64,000 bases of DNA from Microcoleus sp. FACHB-831 (lineage in GTDB: Bacteria > Cyanobacteriota > Cyanobacteriia > Cyanobacteriales > FACHB-T130), in the NCBI RefSeq assembly GCF_014695585.1, contig NZ_JACJON010000063.1, positions 1 through 64,000 of the forward strand, given 5' to 3'. The notes under the pieces are model-generated. The model had not been told where the DNA came from. It did not search any database and saw nothing but the letters and a program-made list of their open reading frames with translations. How positions within the stretch are numbered: the stretch's first letter is position 1; each line of letters starts with the position of its first letter. Made by a program: the position numbers and the translations under genes. Below are positions 17,685-27,889 of this stretch, in pieces.

Positions 17685-18689
17685 ATGCAATTTATCGATC
17701 AGGCAGAAATTCAGGTTGAGGCTGGCAACGGCGGCGATGGGATTGTGGCGTTCCGGCGGGAGAAGTACGTCCCGGCGGGAGGGCCTGCTGGTGGGAATGG
17801 CGGTCGTGGGGGATCGGTAATTTTAGAGGCGGTTGAAAATCTGCAAACCTTGCTGGACTTTAGATACAACCACCGATTCAAGGCTGAGGATGGAGGGCGC
17901 GGAGGGCCGAGTAATCGGACGGGTGCGGCGGGTAGCGATCGCATTATTCAAGTTCCCTGCGGCACAACTGTCTACGATATAGAAACCGAAGAACAGATCG
18001 GCGATTTAGTTTCGCCCGGACAGACTATAGTTATCGCCCAAGGTGGCAAGGGGGGACTGGGAAATCAGCACTTCCTAAGCAATCGCAATCGCGCACCCGA
18101 GTATGCTTTACCGGGTTTGCCCGGTGAACAACGGCAACTGCGTCTGGAATTAAAGCTGTTAGCTGAAGTGGGAATTATTGGTTTACCAAATGCTGGTAAG
18201 TCTACCCTGATTTCTGCCATTTCAGCTGCACGTCCCAAGGTAGCAGATTATCCATTTACAACCCTAGTGCCGAATTTAGGCGTGGTGCGTAAACCCAGCG
18301 GCGACGGTACTGTTTTTGCTGACATTCCAGGGCTAATTGCTGGAGCCGCCAGCGGAGCTGGTTTGGGTCACGATTTTCTGCGCCATATTGAGCGCACGAG
18401 GGTGTTGCTGCATTTGATTGATGCGACCCAAGAAGACCCGATTGCTGCTTATCAAACGATTCAGCAAGAGTTGCAAGCTTACGGACGCGGTTTATCGAGT
18501 CGTCCGCAAATTGTGGCGCTCAACAAAGTGGATGCTGTCTCGCCAGAAAGTTATGAAGCGATCGCTACCCAGCTCAAGAGGCTAAGTAAGTCGCCCGTCT
18601 TCACCATTTCAGCTGTAGCCCGCGTCGGGCTGGAGCCTCTGTTGCAAGAAATTTGGCAAACTCTAGATATGTTAGTTGTTACCAGTTAG
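17685..18689 (+). CDS. obgE: GTPase ObgE/CgtA
   Basis: Ribosome-associated GTPase of 334 residues. Residues 1-158 form the glycine-rich Obg fold ([31 protein letters not shown]). The G domain has G1 GLPNAGKST at about 166, switch residues [10 protein letters not shown]3 DIPG, G4 NKVD and G5 SAVA. The C-terminal OCT domain is absent, as is usual in cyanobacteria. It acts in late 50S assembly and stress control. The ATG is in the standard place (MQFIDQAEI). Confidence 0.97.
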   Translation: MQFIDQAEIQVEAGNGGDGIVAFRREKYVPAGGPAGGNGGRGGSVILEAVENLQTLLDFRYNHRFKAEDGGRGGPSNRTGAAGSDRIIQVPCGTTVYDIETEEQIGDLVSPGQTIVIAQGGKGGLGNQHFLSNRNRAPEYALPGLPGEQRQLRLELKLLAEVGIIGLPNAGKSTLISAISAARPKVADYPFTTLVPNLGVVRKPSGDGTVFADIPGLIAGAASGAGLGHDFLRHIERTRVLLHLIDATQEDPIAAYQTIQQELQAYGRGLSSRPQIVALNKVDAVSPESYEAIATQLKRLSKSPVFTISAVARVGLEPLLQEIWQTLDMLVVTS

Positions 18690-18756
18690 GAGCCATGAGT
18701 TGAGAGTTAAGAGCTGGGAATTATTAACTCAAAACCCAAACCTCTCTTCTCAACTG

Positions 18757-20376
18757 TTAACCGTTTCTTGTAGCCGGAGGCTTAGCGACTGGGGTGGTAG
18801 TTGAAGGCGATGGAGGCAAACTGGGGGAAAACGCCCCAGTGTCAAAATATTGATAAGCGGCGCGAGATATTTTGCGAATTAGCTCTTGGGCGCGATTATC
18901 GTTGTGCGGGCGTTTCACCATAACCGCGGCGATGTAACGCTTGCCACTGGGCATATCAATTAGGCCAACGTCGGCGACGAGGGAGCCAATATCGCCAGTT
19001 TTGTGGGAAATGGTGGCACCATTTCCCAGCCCTTTGGGCAGCATGGAATTAGTCACGGTTCGTTGCATGATATCCAGCATGCGATCGCGCGATGGCATCG
19101 AAACTAAATCCCCTTGATTAACCAGTGCCATTACATTGGCCAATTCTTTGGGGCTGGTCGTGTTGGTTCCTTCCAAATCGGGTAGCGGATTCTGAATTGC
19201 TGTTGCTGTCAACCCCCACGAGCGAAACCGCTGATTGAGAGCTGAAGCACCACCCATACGAGCTATCAGCATATTAGTGGCGGTGTTATCGCTAATCGCC
19301 ATCATCTTAGTTGCCACTTCCAACGCCGTGTACTTTGTTCCGAGCTTTTTGTATTGCAAATCGCCCGAACCGCTGCCAACCATTTGCCGCTTTAGCGTTA
19401 ACTTTTCATCCAGACGAATTTTTCCCTCATCCACGTCCTGAAAGAAAGCAACGAGAATCGGCAGCTTAATTGTACTGGCGGCAGAAAATGTGGAGTCGCC
19501 CTCTGAATCGAAGTAAGCGCCCGTATCGATATCTACCAAAAACACGCCTGGTTGCAACTTAGGATTTTGCTTGACAAGAGCCTCTAGATATGAGGTAAAA
19601 GGTGTAATTTCCTGAGCGAGTTTGATAGTCCCTAGCGTGCTGGGAGCCGAGTGAACTAGCGCTTCCTGAGTTTTATCTGCTGACTTAGACGCGCCGAGCG
19701 ATCGCGCCTCTACTCCTGACTTGTTAGAGGCATTTTTCTCATCTAGGTGAGCTGCTGGGTCGGAGGCGGATAAAAGAGTACCAGCGATCGCGCCTACTCC
19801 CACGCCCAAAATTAGCAAGCGGGCGGCGTACAAAAGCGGGGAAACGCGGCGGGTTGAATTCTTAGCTGGTGGTTTCGAGTTGTAGGGACGGGATTCATCG
19901 CGTCTAGGTTTGGCGTTTCTAGGGATAGAATCCTGATTTTTTGGGGCAATTCGTTTGCGATCGCCCTTGGCGTATGCCCTACTCTCCCCCACGTCGCGAA
20001 CCGAACGACGATTGCGGGGGGGCTGGGACGGCTGCGTGAAGGGGGCTTGGATTACTGAGTTATCTGGCTGCCTCGTCAGGGGTACAGAGTTTAGCTGACC
20101 TGGCTTCGCCTGCGCCAACCTCGTTGAAGCAGATTGGCGTTCCTGCCGGGATACCCTACCAGACAGCCGCCCTATTCTGGCGCCCGACGAGCTTTGAGGT
20201 CTTATATCCGTGTGAATTATCAACTTCTGCAAGGGCGCTGTTCCTGCGGGCGTCCTCAATCGTGTCTCTTGCCTTTGTTGTAGCTGCTGTCGCCGTGCGG
20301 CGCGGGTTGTGCGTTCGCGCCCGGTAGAAGGCGGAGAATTTGCCCGATCGCGATCGTTGTCTATAGACGCTGCCAC
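18757..20376 (-). CDS. Class A beta-lactamase-like serine hydrolase with long N-terminal extension
   Basis: Protein of 539 residues. Residues 1-185 are a basic, Arg/Ser/Pro-rich and probably disordered cytoplasmic tail, followed by one membrane span (LLILGVGVGAIAGTLL, about 188-205) that places the catalytic domain in the periplasm. The hydrolase part has the active-site set: S301-T-I-K304, S362-D-N364 and K459-T-G461. It could be a true penicillinase or, more likely given the wide spread of such genes in cyanobacteria, a cell-wall-related DD-peptidase or esterase. No peptidoglycan gene lies beside it. Confidence 0.9.
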   Translation of the reverse strand: MAASIDNDRDRANSPPSTGRERTTRAARRQQLQQRQETRLRTPAGTAPLQKLIIHTDIRPQSSSGARIGRLSGRVSRQERQSASTRLAQAKPGQLNSVPLTRQPDNSVIQAPFTQPSQPPRNRRSVRDVGESRAYAKGDRKRIAPKNQDSIPRNAKPRRDESRPYNSKPPAKNSTRRVSPLLYAARLLILGVGVGAIAGTLLSASDPAAHLDEKNASNKSGVEARSLGASKSADKTQEALVHSAPSTLGTIKLAQEITPFTSYLEALVKQNPKLQPGVFLVDIDTGAYFDSEGDSTFSAASTIKLPILVAFFQDVDEGKIRLDEKLTLKRQMVGSGSGDLQYKKLGTKYTALEVATKMMAISDNTATNMLIARMGGASALNQRFRSWGLTATAIQNPLPDLEGTNTTSPKELANVMALVNQGDLVSMPSRDRMLDIMQRTVTNSMLPKGLGNGATISHKTGDIGSLVADVGLIDMPSGKRYIAAVMVKRPHNDNRAQELIRKISRAAYQYFDTGAFSPSLPPSPSTTTPVAKPPATRNG

Positions 20377-20482
20377 TACTAACTCCTCACTTTACCAATT
20401 ATTAATTTTTCTATTAGTTCGCACGAACAAAATACCTTTTACTTTGCTTAATTTTACGAGCTGTTGCGTCCAGAGGCGATCG

Positions 20483-21250
20483 CTATTGCTTTTCCTGGTG
20501 GGGTAAAGATTTTAGTGCCCACTCCATCTGGCTGAGAATCCCTCGCAGCATACCCACTTCTGTCTCTGTTAGGCTTGCTCTATGAAACAAGCGTCGAAAT
20601 TTTTCCATGCGGCTGGCAGCTGTGTGGGGATAAAGGTATCCAATCTTTAATAACACAGCTTCTAGCTGCTGATAATACTCCTCCAAAACTTCTAAAGGAG
20701 CTTCAGGAGACATTGGGGGAGCGGGAGAAGTTTCCGATGGACTCTGGAATCTTAACTGATGGGCATACTGATATAGCTCGTAACAGCAAATAGCCACAGC
20801 AGTGGCCAGATTTAAAGAAGGATACTCCGGATTTGCCTGAATGAATACAAATCGCTGGGCATAATTAAGTTCAACATTGCTCAGTCCCCGGTATTCTGGG
20901 CCAAAAATTAAGGCTGATGGCTCTGGTTCTTCCAATAACCAGGGCAATGTGCTTCTAGGGCTTTCTAGCTCGGTGGGGATCGTTCGAGGACGTGCAGTAG
21001 TGGCGATCGCTCTTTTGCATCCTTGCAAAGCTTGGGGCAAGGTCGGCACCTCTAGGGCAGATTCCAAAATATCGGCAGCATGAACCGCCATGTCTCGGGC
21101 TTCTTTTGATAGGCGATCGCACTGGGGATTCACCAGCACCAACTGCTCGATACCCATATTTTTCATCACCCTGGCGATCGCGCCGACGTTTCGCGCTCCC
21201 GCTGGTTCTACTAACACTATCCTCACCGCCGCTAATCTTTGCTCCCCCAT
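20483..21250 (-). CDS. trmJ: SpoU-family RNA 2'-O-methyltransferase (TrmJ type)
   Basis: SPOUT methylase of 255 residues, expected to methylate the ribose at position 32 of tRNAs. SPOUT motif 1 appears as PAGARNVGAIARVMKNMG, motif 2 as ALIFGPEYRGLSNVEL and motif 3 as YPSLNLATAVAICCYELYQ. The C-terminal helical extension (about 190-255) matches TrmJ length. The exact substrate (tRNA versus rRNA) is inferred from the family. It is divergent from the small DUF2256 gene that starts 39 bp away. Confidence 0.85.
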   Translation of the reverse strand: MGEQRLAAVRIVLVEPAGARNVGAIARVMKNMGIEQLVLVNPQCDRLSKEARDMAVHAADILESALEVPTLPQALQGCKRAIATTARPRTIPTELESPRSTLPWLLEEPEPSALIFGPEYRGLSNVELNYAQRFVFIQANPEYPSLNLATAVAICCYELYQYAHQLRFQSPSETSPAPPMSPEAPLEVLEEYYQQLEAVLLKIGYLYPHTAASRMEKFRRLFHRASLTETEVGMLRGILSQMEWALKSLPHQEKQ

Positions 21251-21289
21251 ATTTCTAAAATTAAAAGGGAATTGTATCGTTAACTTAAC

Positions 21290-21445
21290 ATGGCTAAGGC
21301 ACGCTCTAAATCAGATTTGCCCACAAAAATTTGTCCGGTATGTCAACGTCCCTTCACTTGGCGCAAAAAATGGGCAGATTGCTGGGATGATGTGAAATAC
21401 TGCTCGGAGCGTTGTCGCCGTCGTAGGTCTGAGGCTCAAAAATAA
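21290..21445 (+). CDS. DUF2256 small zinc-binding protein
   Basis: A protein of 51 residues. Four cysteines in CPVC and YCSERC form a likely zinc knuckle, with the family signature [17 protein letters not shown]. The C-terminus is Arg-rich. It probably binds nucleic acid or protein; no function is known. It is divergent from the TrmJ-type gene and precedes the asparaginase gene on the same strand by 51 bp, so the latter two may be co-transcribed. Confidence 0.9.
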   Translation: MAKARSKSDLPTKICPVCQRPFTWRKKWADCWDDVKYCSERCRRRRSEAQK

Positions 21446-21496
21446 GAACGAACCGCAGAGGAAGCAGAGTAAGAGAAAGAAGAGATGGAGTTATAA

Positions 21497-22438
21497 GTGC
21501 AACCTAAGCTGATTATCCACGGTGGTGCTGGTAGTTCTCTCAAGGGTAAGGGAGGAGTTGAAGTGGTCAGGCGATCGCTCTACACGGTAGTAGAAGAAGT
21601 TTATGCTCTCCTTCTAGCTGGTGCAAGTGCGACTGACGCTGTAGTGCGCGGTTGCCAGATGTTAGAGGACGATCCCCGTTTTAATGCGGGGACGGGTTCG
21701 GTTCTACAATCCGATGGTCAGATCCGCATGAGCGCTTCATTGATGGATGGTGCTTACCAGCGCTTGAGCGGGGTGATCAATGTTTCTCGCGTCCAACATC
21801 CGATTGAGTTGGCACAAGCTTTGCAAGACTCCCACGACCGAGTTTTATCTGATATTGGCTCAGCTGAACTGCTGCGAGAACTACAAGTTCCTATCTACAA
21901 TCCCCTGACTGAAATCCGTTTGCAGGAGTGGATTCAAGAGCGCGACGAAAACTTTGTCAAAGAAGCTGCTGGGGTGGTGGCTGAAACAGAATTGGTTAGC
22001 GAAACAACTGCTAGGGTCGGTACCATTGGCGTAGTAGCTCTGGACGAGCGAGGACGCTTGGCAGCAGGTACTTCAACTGGTGGCAAGGGGTTTGAACGGA
22101 TTGGCAGGGTGAGCGATTCGGCTATGCCTGCTGGTAATTATGCTACGGCGGATGCTGCTATTAGTTGTACGGGAATTGGCGAAGATATTATTGATGAGTG
22201 TTTGGCGGCGCGAATTGTGGTGCGGGTAACTGATGGGGTGCCTTTGGCGCAGGCGTTTGAGAAGTCGATGGTTGAAGCACGCAAGCGTCAGCGCGATTTG
22301 GGGGCTATTGGATTAGATGCGACGGGCGCGATCGCTTGGGGTAAAACTAGCGAAGTCCTCCTCGCTGCTTATCACGATGGCAAACAAATTGGCGACACTT
22401 TGGAATGGTCTGATGGTAAGCTAACTGGCTCTTTGTAA
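21497..22438 (+). CDS. iaaA: Isoaspartyl peptidase / plant-type L-asparaginase
   Basis: Ntn hydrolase of 313 residues, made as a precursor that cleaves itself to expose the catalytic threonine. The expected nucleophile is Thr176 in ARVGTIGVVALD, and the substrate loop ALDERGRLAAGTSTGG follows. The N-terminal HGGAG motif and NAGTGSVLQ are also family marks. It should degrade isoaspartyl dipeptides and asparagine, including products of cyanophycin turnover. It starts with GTG 21497 after a GGAG ribosome binding site. A strong hairpin follows the stop codon. Confidence 0.92.
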   Translation: MQPKLIIHGGAGSSLKGKGGVEVVRRSLYTVVEEVYALLLAGASATDAVVRGCQMLEDDPRFNAGTGSVLQSDGQIRMSASLMDGAYQRLSGVINVSRVQHPIELAQALQDSHDRVLSDIGSAELLRELQVPIYNPLTEIRLQEWIQERDENFVKEAAGVVAETELVSETTARVGTIGVVALDERGRLAAGTSTGGKGFERIGRVSDSAMPAGNYATADAAISCTGIGEDIIDECLAARIVVRVTDGVPLAQAFEKSMVEARKRQRDLGAIGLDATGAIAWGKTSEVLLAAYHDGKQIGDTLEWSDGKLTGSL

Positions 22439-22443
22439 ATAGT

Positions 22444-22487
22444 TGAACGAGGCAAATCTTTCACGTTTTGAAAATTTGCCTCGTTCA
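22444..22487. terminator. Hairpin between convergent asparaginase and ynfA genes
   Basis: Perfect 14-bp arms (22444-22457 and 22474-22487; TGAACGAGGCAAAT with its complement) enclose a 16-base loop, 6 bp after the asparaginase stop codon. The stem contains an AAAT/ATTT end but no long U-run. It is a likely bidirectional terminator or mobile hairpin element. Confidence 0.65.
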
Positions 22488-22564
22488 GGAGCGCAGCGGC
22501 TGCTATCTTTGTTCTACTTTCCCAGATAAATAAGCAAGCGATCGCCATAGCAAACTTCTGTAAG

Positions 22565-22894
22565 TTAAACTCTTGGCGCATACATCATCACCAGTACGCC
22601 CAGCAGAGCGATCGCACTTCCTAATATGTCAAATTTGTCTGGACGTATCTTATCAACTTGCCATCCCCAAAGAATTGCCAGAATGATGAAGAAACCTCCA
22701 TATGCTGCATAAATTCGCCCAAAATTAGCTGGTTGCAGGGTTGGTATTATGCCGTAAATAATTAGCGCTATTGCCCCAAATACAGCAAACCAGATACTTT
22801 TACCTTCCCGCAACCAAAGCCATATAAGGTAGCCGCCGCCTATTTCGCACAACCCAGCTAGTAAGAAATAGAGCAGAGACTTGACAATTTGCAT
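22565..22894 (-). CDS. ynfA: YnfA/UPF0060 family membrane protein
   Basis: Inner-membrane protein of 109 residues with four spans. The family signatures [19 protein letters not shown] and [11 protein letters not shown] are clear. YnfA resembles small multidrug resistance proteins, but its substrate is uncertain. Its ATG lies 4 bp from the glmU stop codon on the same strand, so it is probably the second gene of a glmU-ynfA transcript. Confidence 0.94.
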   Translation of the reverse strand: MQIVKSLLYFLLAGLCEIGGGYLIWLWLREGKSIWFAVFGAIALIIYGIIPTLQPANFGRIYAAYGGFFIILAILWGWQVDKIRPDKFDILGSAIALLGVLVMMYAPRV

Positions 22895-22898
22895 CTTT

Positions 22899-24266
22899 TT
22901 ACTGCGCTTTATCTGACTTGGATTTTAAACGCCAACCGGGTTTAACAACTTGATGGGCGCGAGCGATCGCCAAACTATCATCGGGTACATCTTCTGTAAT
23001 TACAGAGCCAGCAGCTACGGTGACATCTTCGCCCAATGTTACAGGTGCGACTAGGACGCTGTTGGAGCCAGTTTTAGAGCGATCGCCTATCTTGGTTGGA
23101 TGTTTGTTAACGCCGTCGTAGTTGGCAGTAATTGTCCCAGCACCGATGTTAACTTTATTGCCTGTTGTCGTATCTCCCAGATAAGACAAATGCGCGACAT
23201 TAGTGCGATCGCCCAATTTGCTATTCTTCAATTCCACAAAGTTACCAATGCGGCAAGATTCGCCTACTTCCACATGACCGCGCAAATGGGCGTAGGGGCC
23301 AATTCGGGAGTTGTTTTGCACGACGCTATCGGTAACTACCGAATAAAGCACGGTGACATTTGCACCAATTTTGCTATTTTCAATAAGGCTACCAGGCCCG
23401 ATGCGACAACCAGAAGCGATCGCTGTATTTCCGCGCAGATGCGTTTGCGGTTCAATAACCACATCCGCTTCTAATTGCACCGTGTCATCAATCGTAAGCG
23501 TCTCTGGATTAATCAGCGTCACCCCAGCCGCCATCCAACCATCCTTCACCCGCGTTTGCAAAATTTCATAAGCCGCCGCTAATTGCTTGCGGTCATTAAT
23601 GCCGAGAATTTCCTGGTAATCCTCAACATCTACAGCCATTACTGGATTCAGGTAATTTACCGTGTCCGTCAGATAATATTCCTGCTGGTCATTGTTAGGC
23701 CTTAATTGGGGTAGCACAGTCGCCAATTCTGGCCAGCTAAAGCAGTAGACACCCGCATTAATGCGGCGATTTTGCTTCTGAGCCGCTGAACAATCGCGGT
23801 CTTCCACAATTTGTTTGACCATATTTTCGCCATTACAAAAAACCCGCCCATAACCTTTAGGATTAGGCATCTGGGCGGTTAATAGGGTGGCGGCGTTGCC
23901 ATGCTGCTTGTGAGTTTGCAGCAGATGTTTGAGGGTTTGGGGTCGCAGTAAGGGCACATCCCCATTTAAAACAAGTAGATCGCCTGTGAATCCCTCTAGG
24001 TGGGGGATTAATTGTTGAATGGCATGACCTGTTCCGAGTTGCTGGTTTTGCTCGACAAATTCCACGCGCTCGAAGGACCCCAAGGCGCCTTTAACTTGTT
24101 CGCCTTGATATCCCACGATGATGAGACGCCGCGATGGATCGAGATCCAGACAACTATTAAGAACTCGTTCGACGAGACTGCGACCGCCCAAAGAATGTAA
24201 CACTTTGGGAAGCTCCGATTTCATTCTCGTCCCACGTCCAGCCGCTAGAATTGCTACCGCTACCAT
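22899..24266 (-). CDS. glmU: Bifunctional UDP-GlcNAc pyrophosphorylase / GlcN-1-P acetyltransferase
   Basis: Protein of 455 residues that makes UDP-GlcNAc, the precursor of peptidoglycan and lipopolysaccharide. The N-terminal uridylyltransferase has [18 protein letters not shown] and the metal site NGDVPLL. The C-terminal left-handed beta-helix acetyltransferase (about 250-450) has hexapeptide repeats and NYDGVNKH. The frame is open 22 codons further upstream, but [12 protein letters not shown] is the family N-terminus and gives the usual length, so I use the ATG at 24266. It is followed at 4 bp by ynfA. Confidence 0.96.
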   Translation of the reverse strand: MVAVAILAAGRGTRMKSELPKVLHSLGGRSLVERVLNSCLDLDPSRRLIIVGYQGEQVKGALGSFERVEFVEQNQQLGTGHAIQQLIPHLEGFTGDLLVLNGDVPLLRPQTLKHLLQTHKQHGNAATLLTAQMPNPKGYGRVFCNGENMVKQIVEDRDCSAAQKQNRRINAGVYCFSWPELATVLPQLRPNNDQQEYYLTDTVNYLNPVMAVDVEDYQEILGINDRKQLAAAYEILQTRVKDGWMAAGVTLINPETLTIDDTVQLEADVVIEPQTHLRGNTAIASGCRIGPGSLIENSKIGANVTVLYSVVTDSVVQNNSRIGPYAHLRGHVEVGESCRIGNFVELKNSKLGDRTNVAHLSYLGDTTTGNKVNIGAGTITANYDGVNKHPTKIGDRSKTGSNSVLVAPVTLGEDVTVAAGSVITEDVPDDSLAIARAHQVVKPGWRLKSKSDKAQ

Positions 24267-24379
24267 AATAGTTTTGAGTCTTGTAGAGACGCGATTCATC
24301 GCGTCTGAGTTTTGAGTTTTGATTTTATTCAAAAGTCAAAATTCATAACTCCTAATTATTGCACGCTGACTGCTGCTGG

Positions 24380-25411
24380 CTACGTCTGTGGTAGGTGGGT
24401 AGTGCGAATAAAGGTGGTAAATTGCTCTATAAGTTTGGGATTGCGCCAACCTTTTGCTGTCTCTTCGGCAATAATTTCTAGGGCTTCATCTGGGGTAAAA
24501 GCTCTTTTGTAGGGACGTTCGCTTGTTAGGGCGTCGTAGATATCAAGAATTTGAAATACTTGAGCCAAATAGGGAATTTCATCGCCAACTAAACCATCGG
24601 GATAACCCGTGCCATCCCAACGTTCGTGGTGATTGCGAATGATGGGGATAACTCCACGCATGGTGCGAAGCGGCTTGCAAATGTTTTCGCCTATGATGAC
24701 GTGCTGCTTCATAATGTCCCACTCTTCGGGGGTCAATTTGCCTTTCTTTAGCAGAACGGAATCGGGAACGCCTACTTTGCCTATATCGTGGAGATGACCC
24801 CCCCACATCAAGTCGCGCACTTCATTGCGGGGAAGGTTTAGGAAATTACCGAATGCTGCACCTAATGTGACGAGTCTTTCGCAGTGGTCGCCAGTAGCGG
24901 GATCTCGGCTTTCGACCGTTCCGGCAATAGAAAACAAAACCTTTTCAGCATGGTCTAGGTCTTCATTGAGGCGCTTTTGGCGGATGAGGGAGCGGACTCT
25001 GGCGCTTAGTTCAAGGCGGTCGAAGGGTTTGGTAAGAAAGTCATCTCCACCAGCTTCAATGCCCATAATGCGCGATCGCCTGTCATTCAAAGCTGTTATA
25101 AAAACAACGGGTATCAGGCGCGTCTGTTCTTCTTGCTTCAGGCGACGGCACACTTCAAATCCATCCATCCCCGGCATCATCACGTCTAACAAAATCAAAT
25201 CCGGGTTGCACTCTCCCACTCGCACCAATGCCGCTGAGCCGCTATCTGCTTCTAATACTTCGTATCCCTCGACTGACAGGAGTGCGACTGCTGTCATCCG
25301 ACTGGAGGGATGATCGTCAACAACAAGCACCTTTGGCCGATCGGAATCAAGGAAGCTTGCTGACAAAGACTGCTGTGTTGAAGAATCGGATCCATTTAAT
25401 GAATGTAGCAT
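24380..25411 (-). CDS. Response regulator with HD-GYP phosphodiesterase output
   Basis: Two-component output protein of 343 residues. The receiver (about 25-145) has VLVVDDHPSS and the phospho-site ILLDVMMPGMDG. The HD-GYP domain (about 160-330) has HLHDIGKVGVPD and HHERWDGTGYPDGL, the residues needed for cyclic di-GMP hydrolysis. It should lower c-di-GMP when phosphorylated, affecting motility or adhesion. ATG 25411 (MLHSLNG) is preferred to the upstream TTG. The partner kinase is not adjacent. Confidence 0.94.
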   Translation of the reverse strand: MLHSLNGSDSSTQQSLSASFLDSDRPKVLVVDDHPSSRMTAVALLSVEGYEVLEADSGSAALVRVGECNPDLILLDVMMPGMDGFEVCRRLKQEEQTRLIPVVFITALNDRRSRIMGIEAGGDDFLTKPFDRLELSARVRSLIRQKRLNEDLDHAEKVLFSIAGTVESRDPATGDHCERLVTLGAAFGNFLNLPRNEVRDLMWGGHLHDIGKVGVPDSVLLKKGKLTPEEWDIMKQHVIIGENICKPLRTMRGVIPIIRNHHERWDGTGYPDGLVGDEIPYLAQVFQILDIYDALTSERPYKRAFTPDEALEIIAEETAKGWRNPKLIEQFTTFIRTTHLPQT

Positions 25412-25599
25412 AATATAGCGCCGCAATTTGCTTCCAGTATGGTGTATGAGCGTAACCGCGAAATCAGTTTTTTCACGTAAAAATTTTTGCGAATAAGCTA
25501 CTATGGCTATCTGAAGTTTTATTAATATTCTTGATGGTTGGCCTTACTCGGAGGGGCTGACTATAAATTACTTTATTTACTTACATAGATCGATTAATT

Positions 25600-26475
25600 T
25601 TAGTGGGTAGAGTTTAACCAGCGTCTTTTCCAATGGGAGCTAGGTTCTAGAGTACTGGCTTGTTGCTCAATTTGACGACGAAGCAAAATGGCGGCGGCTG
25701 AGTCGCACAAATTGCGATCGCGGTAGGGAATGGCAGCCTTTGTTTGTAAATGTTCTTCTTCTTGTTTAGAAAGTGGCGGTAAATCCTCTGTTGCGAAGCT
25801 TGCGACAGTTCCGGGCGATCGCCTACCTACTCGTGCGGAAGATGCAATTTTTAACCCAACTGCCCTAAGTGCTGTCCGCACGGCAGCGGCACACGAATAT
25901 GTAGCCAGTCTACCATCTGGCTTGAGGCATTTTGCTACCTTATCCAGAAACTCGACTGTCCACAATTGCGGACATTTCCTGGGTGAAAAGGGGTCGAGAA
26001 AAATGGCATCTGCAAGGACGCCTGACTCAACTATTTGCCCAATTGTTGTTCTTGCATCACCGATGAGCAAAGTTGCTTGCAGTCTGTCTGTTTTAACTTG
26101 GTGAGATGTCGCCAAGGCTGTGACAATTTGGATGATATTTGGGTTCCAGATATTAAGTAGGCCGCCTTCGATCGCTGCTTTTGGCACATCGGAATCTAGT
26201 TCTAATCCTACCAACTCCACGCGGCAATTGGGATTAACTTGCCAAATATTTTCTAGTGCAGCAGCCGTGTTGTAGCCAAGTCCATAACAAACATCCAACA
26301 CCCGCAAGGTGGGTTGCTGAGCTTTGTGTTGAATTTGCGCGGTGTCAACAAACTTAATCAGGCTTTCTGCACGCGCACCCCAATGGGTGTGAAATGACTC
26401 TCCAAACTCATTTGAGAATAAAGTGAATGAACCATCTGCTGTTAGTTGTGGTGTGAATTTATCCCATTTATTCAT
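25600..26475 (-). CDS. MnmD-like tRNA-modifying methyltransferase
   Basis: SAM-dependent methylase of 291 residues resembling the MnmD half of MnmC, which completes mnm5(s2)U34 in tRNA anticodons. Motif I is VLDVCYGLGYNTAAAL. DAIFLDPFSPRKCPQLWT is the MnmC-type catalytic segment. FATYSCAAAVRTALRAVGL-like sequence and the loop RVGRRSPGT are also typical. The oxidase half (MnmC2) is absent, as in other bacteria with split or MnmD-only versions. It is divergent from the sulfurtransferase gene. Confidence 0.88.
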   Translation of the reverse strand: MNKWDKFTPQLTADGSFTLFSNEFGESFHTHWGARAESLIKFVDTAQIQHKAQQPTLRVLDVCYGLGYNTAAALENIWQVNPNCRVELVGLELDSDVPKAAIEGGLLNIWNPNIIQIVTALATSHQVKTDRLQATLLIGDARTTIGQIVESGVLADAIFLDPFSPRKCPQLWTVEFLDKVAKCLKPDGRLATYSCAAAVRTALRAVGLKIASSARVGRRSPGTVASFATEDLPPLSKQEEEHLQTKAAIPYRDRNLCDSAAAILLRRQIEQQASTLEPSSHWKRRWLNSTH

Positions 26476-26677
26476 AATTAATTGCTAGTGGCGTAGCTTA
26501 TTCCAAGAAGCGATCGCAATCTGTAACGATCAATTTTGATGTTCGCCACAATTATGTTTAGATAAAGAGTATTCAGCTCTGTTATATCGAGGCGAGTGGG
26601 GAAGCAGATGGGATTGACAATCAGCCTGTATGCATCCCTCAGACTTTACACTGTTTATGATTGCATATATCAAGCCA

Positions 26678-27520
26678 ATGACCGATACACCGTTTGTAGT
26701 TTCCGCTGCTTGGCTTCACGAACACCTCAACGATTCGCAAGTGGTAATTGTTGATTGTCGCTTTTCCTTAGCAGATCCAGAATTGGGACGTAAGCAGTAT
26801 CTCACCAACCACATTCAAGGCGCTCATTATTTAGATCTAAATAAAGACCTTTCGGCGACGGTGGGACGACATGGAGGACGGCATCCATTGCCTAACGCAA
26901 GTGAGTTAGCCAACAAGTTAGCAAATATAGGGATAAATTTCCAAGAAACCTTTGTTGTCGCTTACGATGATTCGCGATGTGCCTTTGCTGCGCGTTTGTG
27001 GTGGTTGCTACGCTACTTGGGACACGATCGCATCGCGATTTTAGATGGAGGCTTGACTGGCTGGCTGACCGCTGGGTATCCTGTGACTGAAGAAATACCT
27101 TCACCATCGCCAGGGTCATTTGTGCCCCAAGTGCGATCGCATCTTGTAGTTGATATTCAAACTGTAAAAGCCAGAAAAGACTTACCGGAAGTTTTACTGG
27201 TTGATTCGCGAGAGAGCGATCGCTACCGAGGCGAACGAGAACCCATCGATCCTATTGCTGGTCACATTCCAGGCGCGGTAAACTACCCCTGGCAAGAAGC
27301 TACTAACGAACGCGGCAACCTCCATAATGAATCCTTGCAACGTCAGCGGTGGGCAGACTTAAAGCCAGCAGACGAAATTATGGTTTATTGCGGTTCTGGT
27401 GTCACCGCTTGCGTCAACCTATTATCCTTGGAAATAGCAGGGATTGACACTGGCAAGCTTTATGCTGGAAGCTGGAGCGACTGGTGTTCCTATTTGGTAA
27501 GTGAGGAGAGCGATCGCTGA
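26678..27520 (+). CDS. Sulfurtransferase (rhodanese / 3-mercaptopyruvate type)
   Basis: Tandem rhodanese protein of 280 residues. The inactive N-terminal domain (about 5-130) has VVIVDCRFSL, and the catalytic C-terminal domain has the loop YCGSGVTACVN, whose Cys carries the persulfide. The CGSGVTA form is that of mercaptopyruvate sulfurtransferases (SseA-like) rather than thiosulfate rhodanese. It moves sulfane sulfur in cysteine breakdown or cyanide detoxification. In-frame ATGs also occur at 26630 and 26657; MTDTPFVVS gives the usual length. Confidence 0.9.
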   Translation: MTDTPFVVSAAWLHEHLNDSQVVIVDCRFSLADPELGRKQYLTNHIQGAHYLDLNKDLSATVGRHGGRHPLPNASELANKLANIGINFQETFVVAYDDSRCAFAARLWWLLRYLGHDRIAILDGGLTGWLTAGYPVTEEIPSPSPGSFVPQVRSHLVVDIQTVKARKDLPEVLLVDSRESDRYRGEREPIDPIAGHIPGAVNYPWQEATNERGNLHNESLQRQRWADLKPADEIMVYCGSGVTACVNLLSLEIAGIDTGKLYAGSWSDWCSYLVSEESDR

Positions 27521-27889
27521 GCTATAAAATCATACCTTCACAAAACTTTCAGTTGCCAAAGCATAAACTCTCTCATATGATTGGTTTTACAGTAAAATGT
27601 CTATTCTAAATCCAAAATCTATAGGAGTCGTGGGTAACAAGTACAACAGTTAGTTAGTCCTCAACTGAGGTAAAGTTTATACGCACAGTTTTTTGCAGGC
27701 TTTGCCCAAAGTTTTTAAAATTGCGGCTTTTATTCCCCATTTTGCGCTATTGCCTCCCGGCTGCTAGCAGAACTATTGGGAGTAAAAATAAATTGGATAT
27801 CAGCAATAAGTAGCATTAACCCTTATCCTGGTAATTGCTAAAATAAATTATTCCGAATAAATTTCTACAAATTTTAGGTCTTAGTTTCT
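27521..27889. other. Intergenic region before the NYN-domain gene
   Basis: This gap of 369 bp between two plus-strand genes is AT-rich at its end (27780-27880). I see no ORF, tRNA or strong hairpin; it probably holds the promoter of the next gene. Confidence 0.45.

Noticed and set aside
24267-24332. Longer GlmU start
   Set aside because: The extra 22 residues do not match the family N-terminus, and [12 protein letters not shown] gives the normal length.
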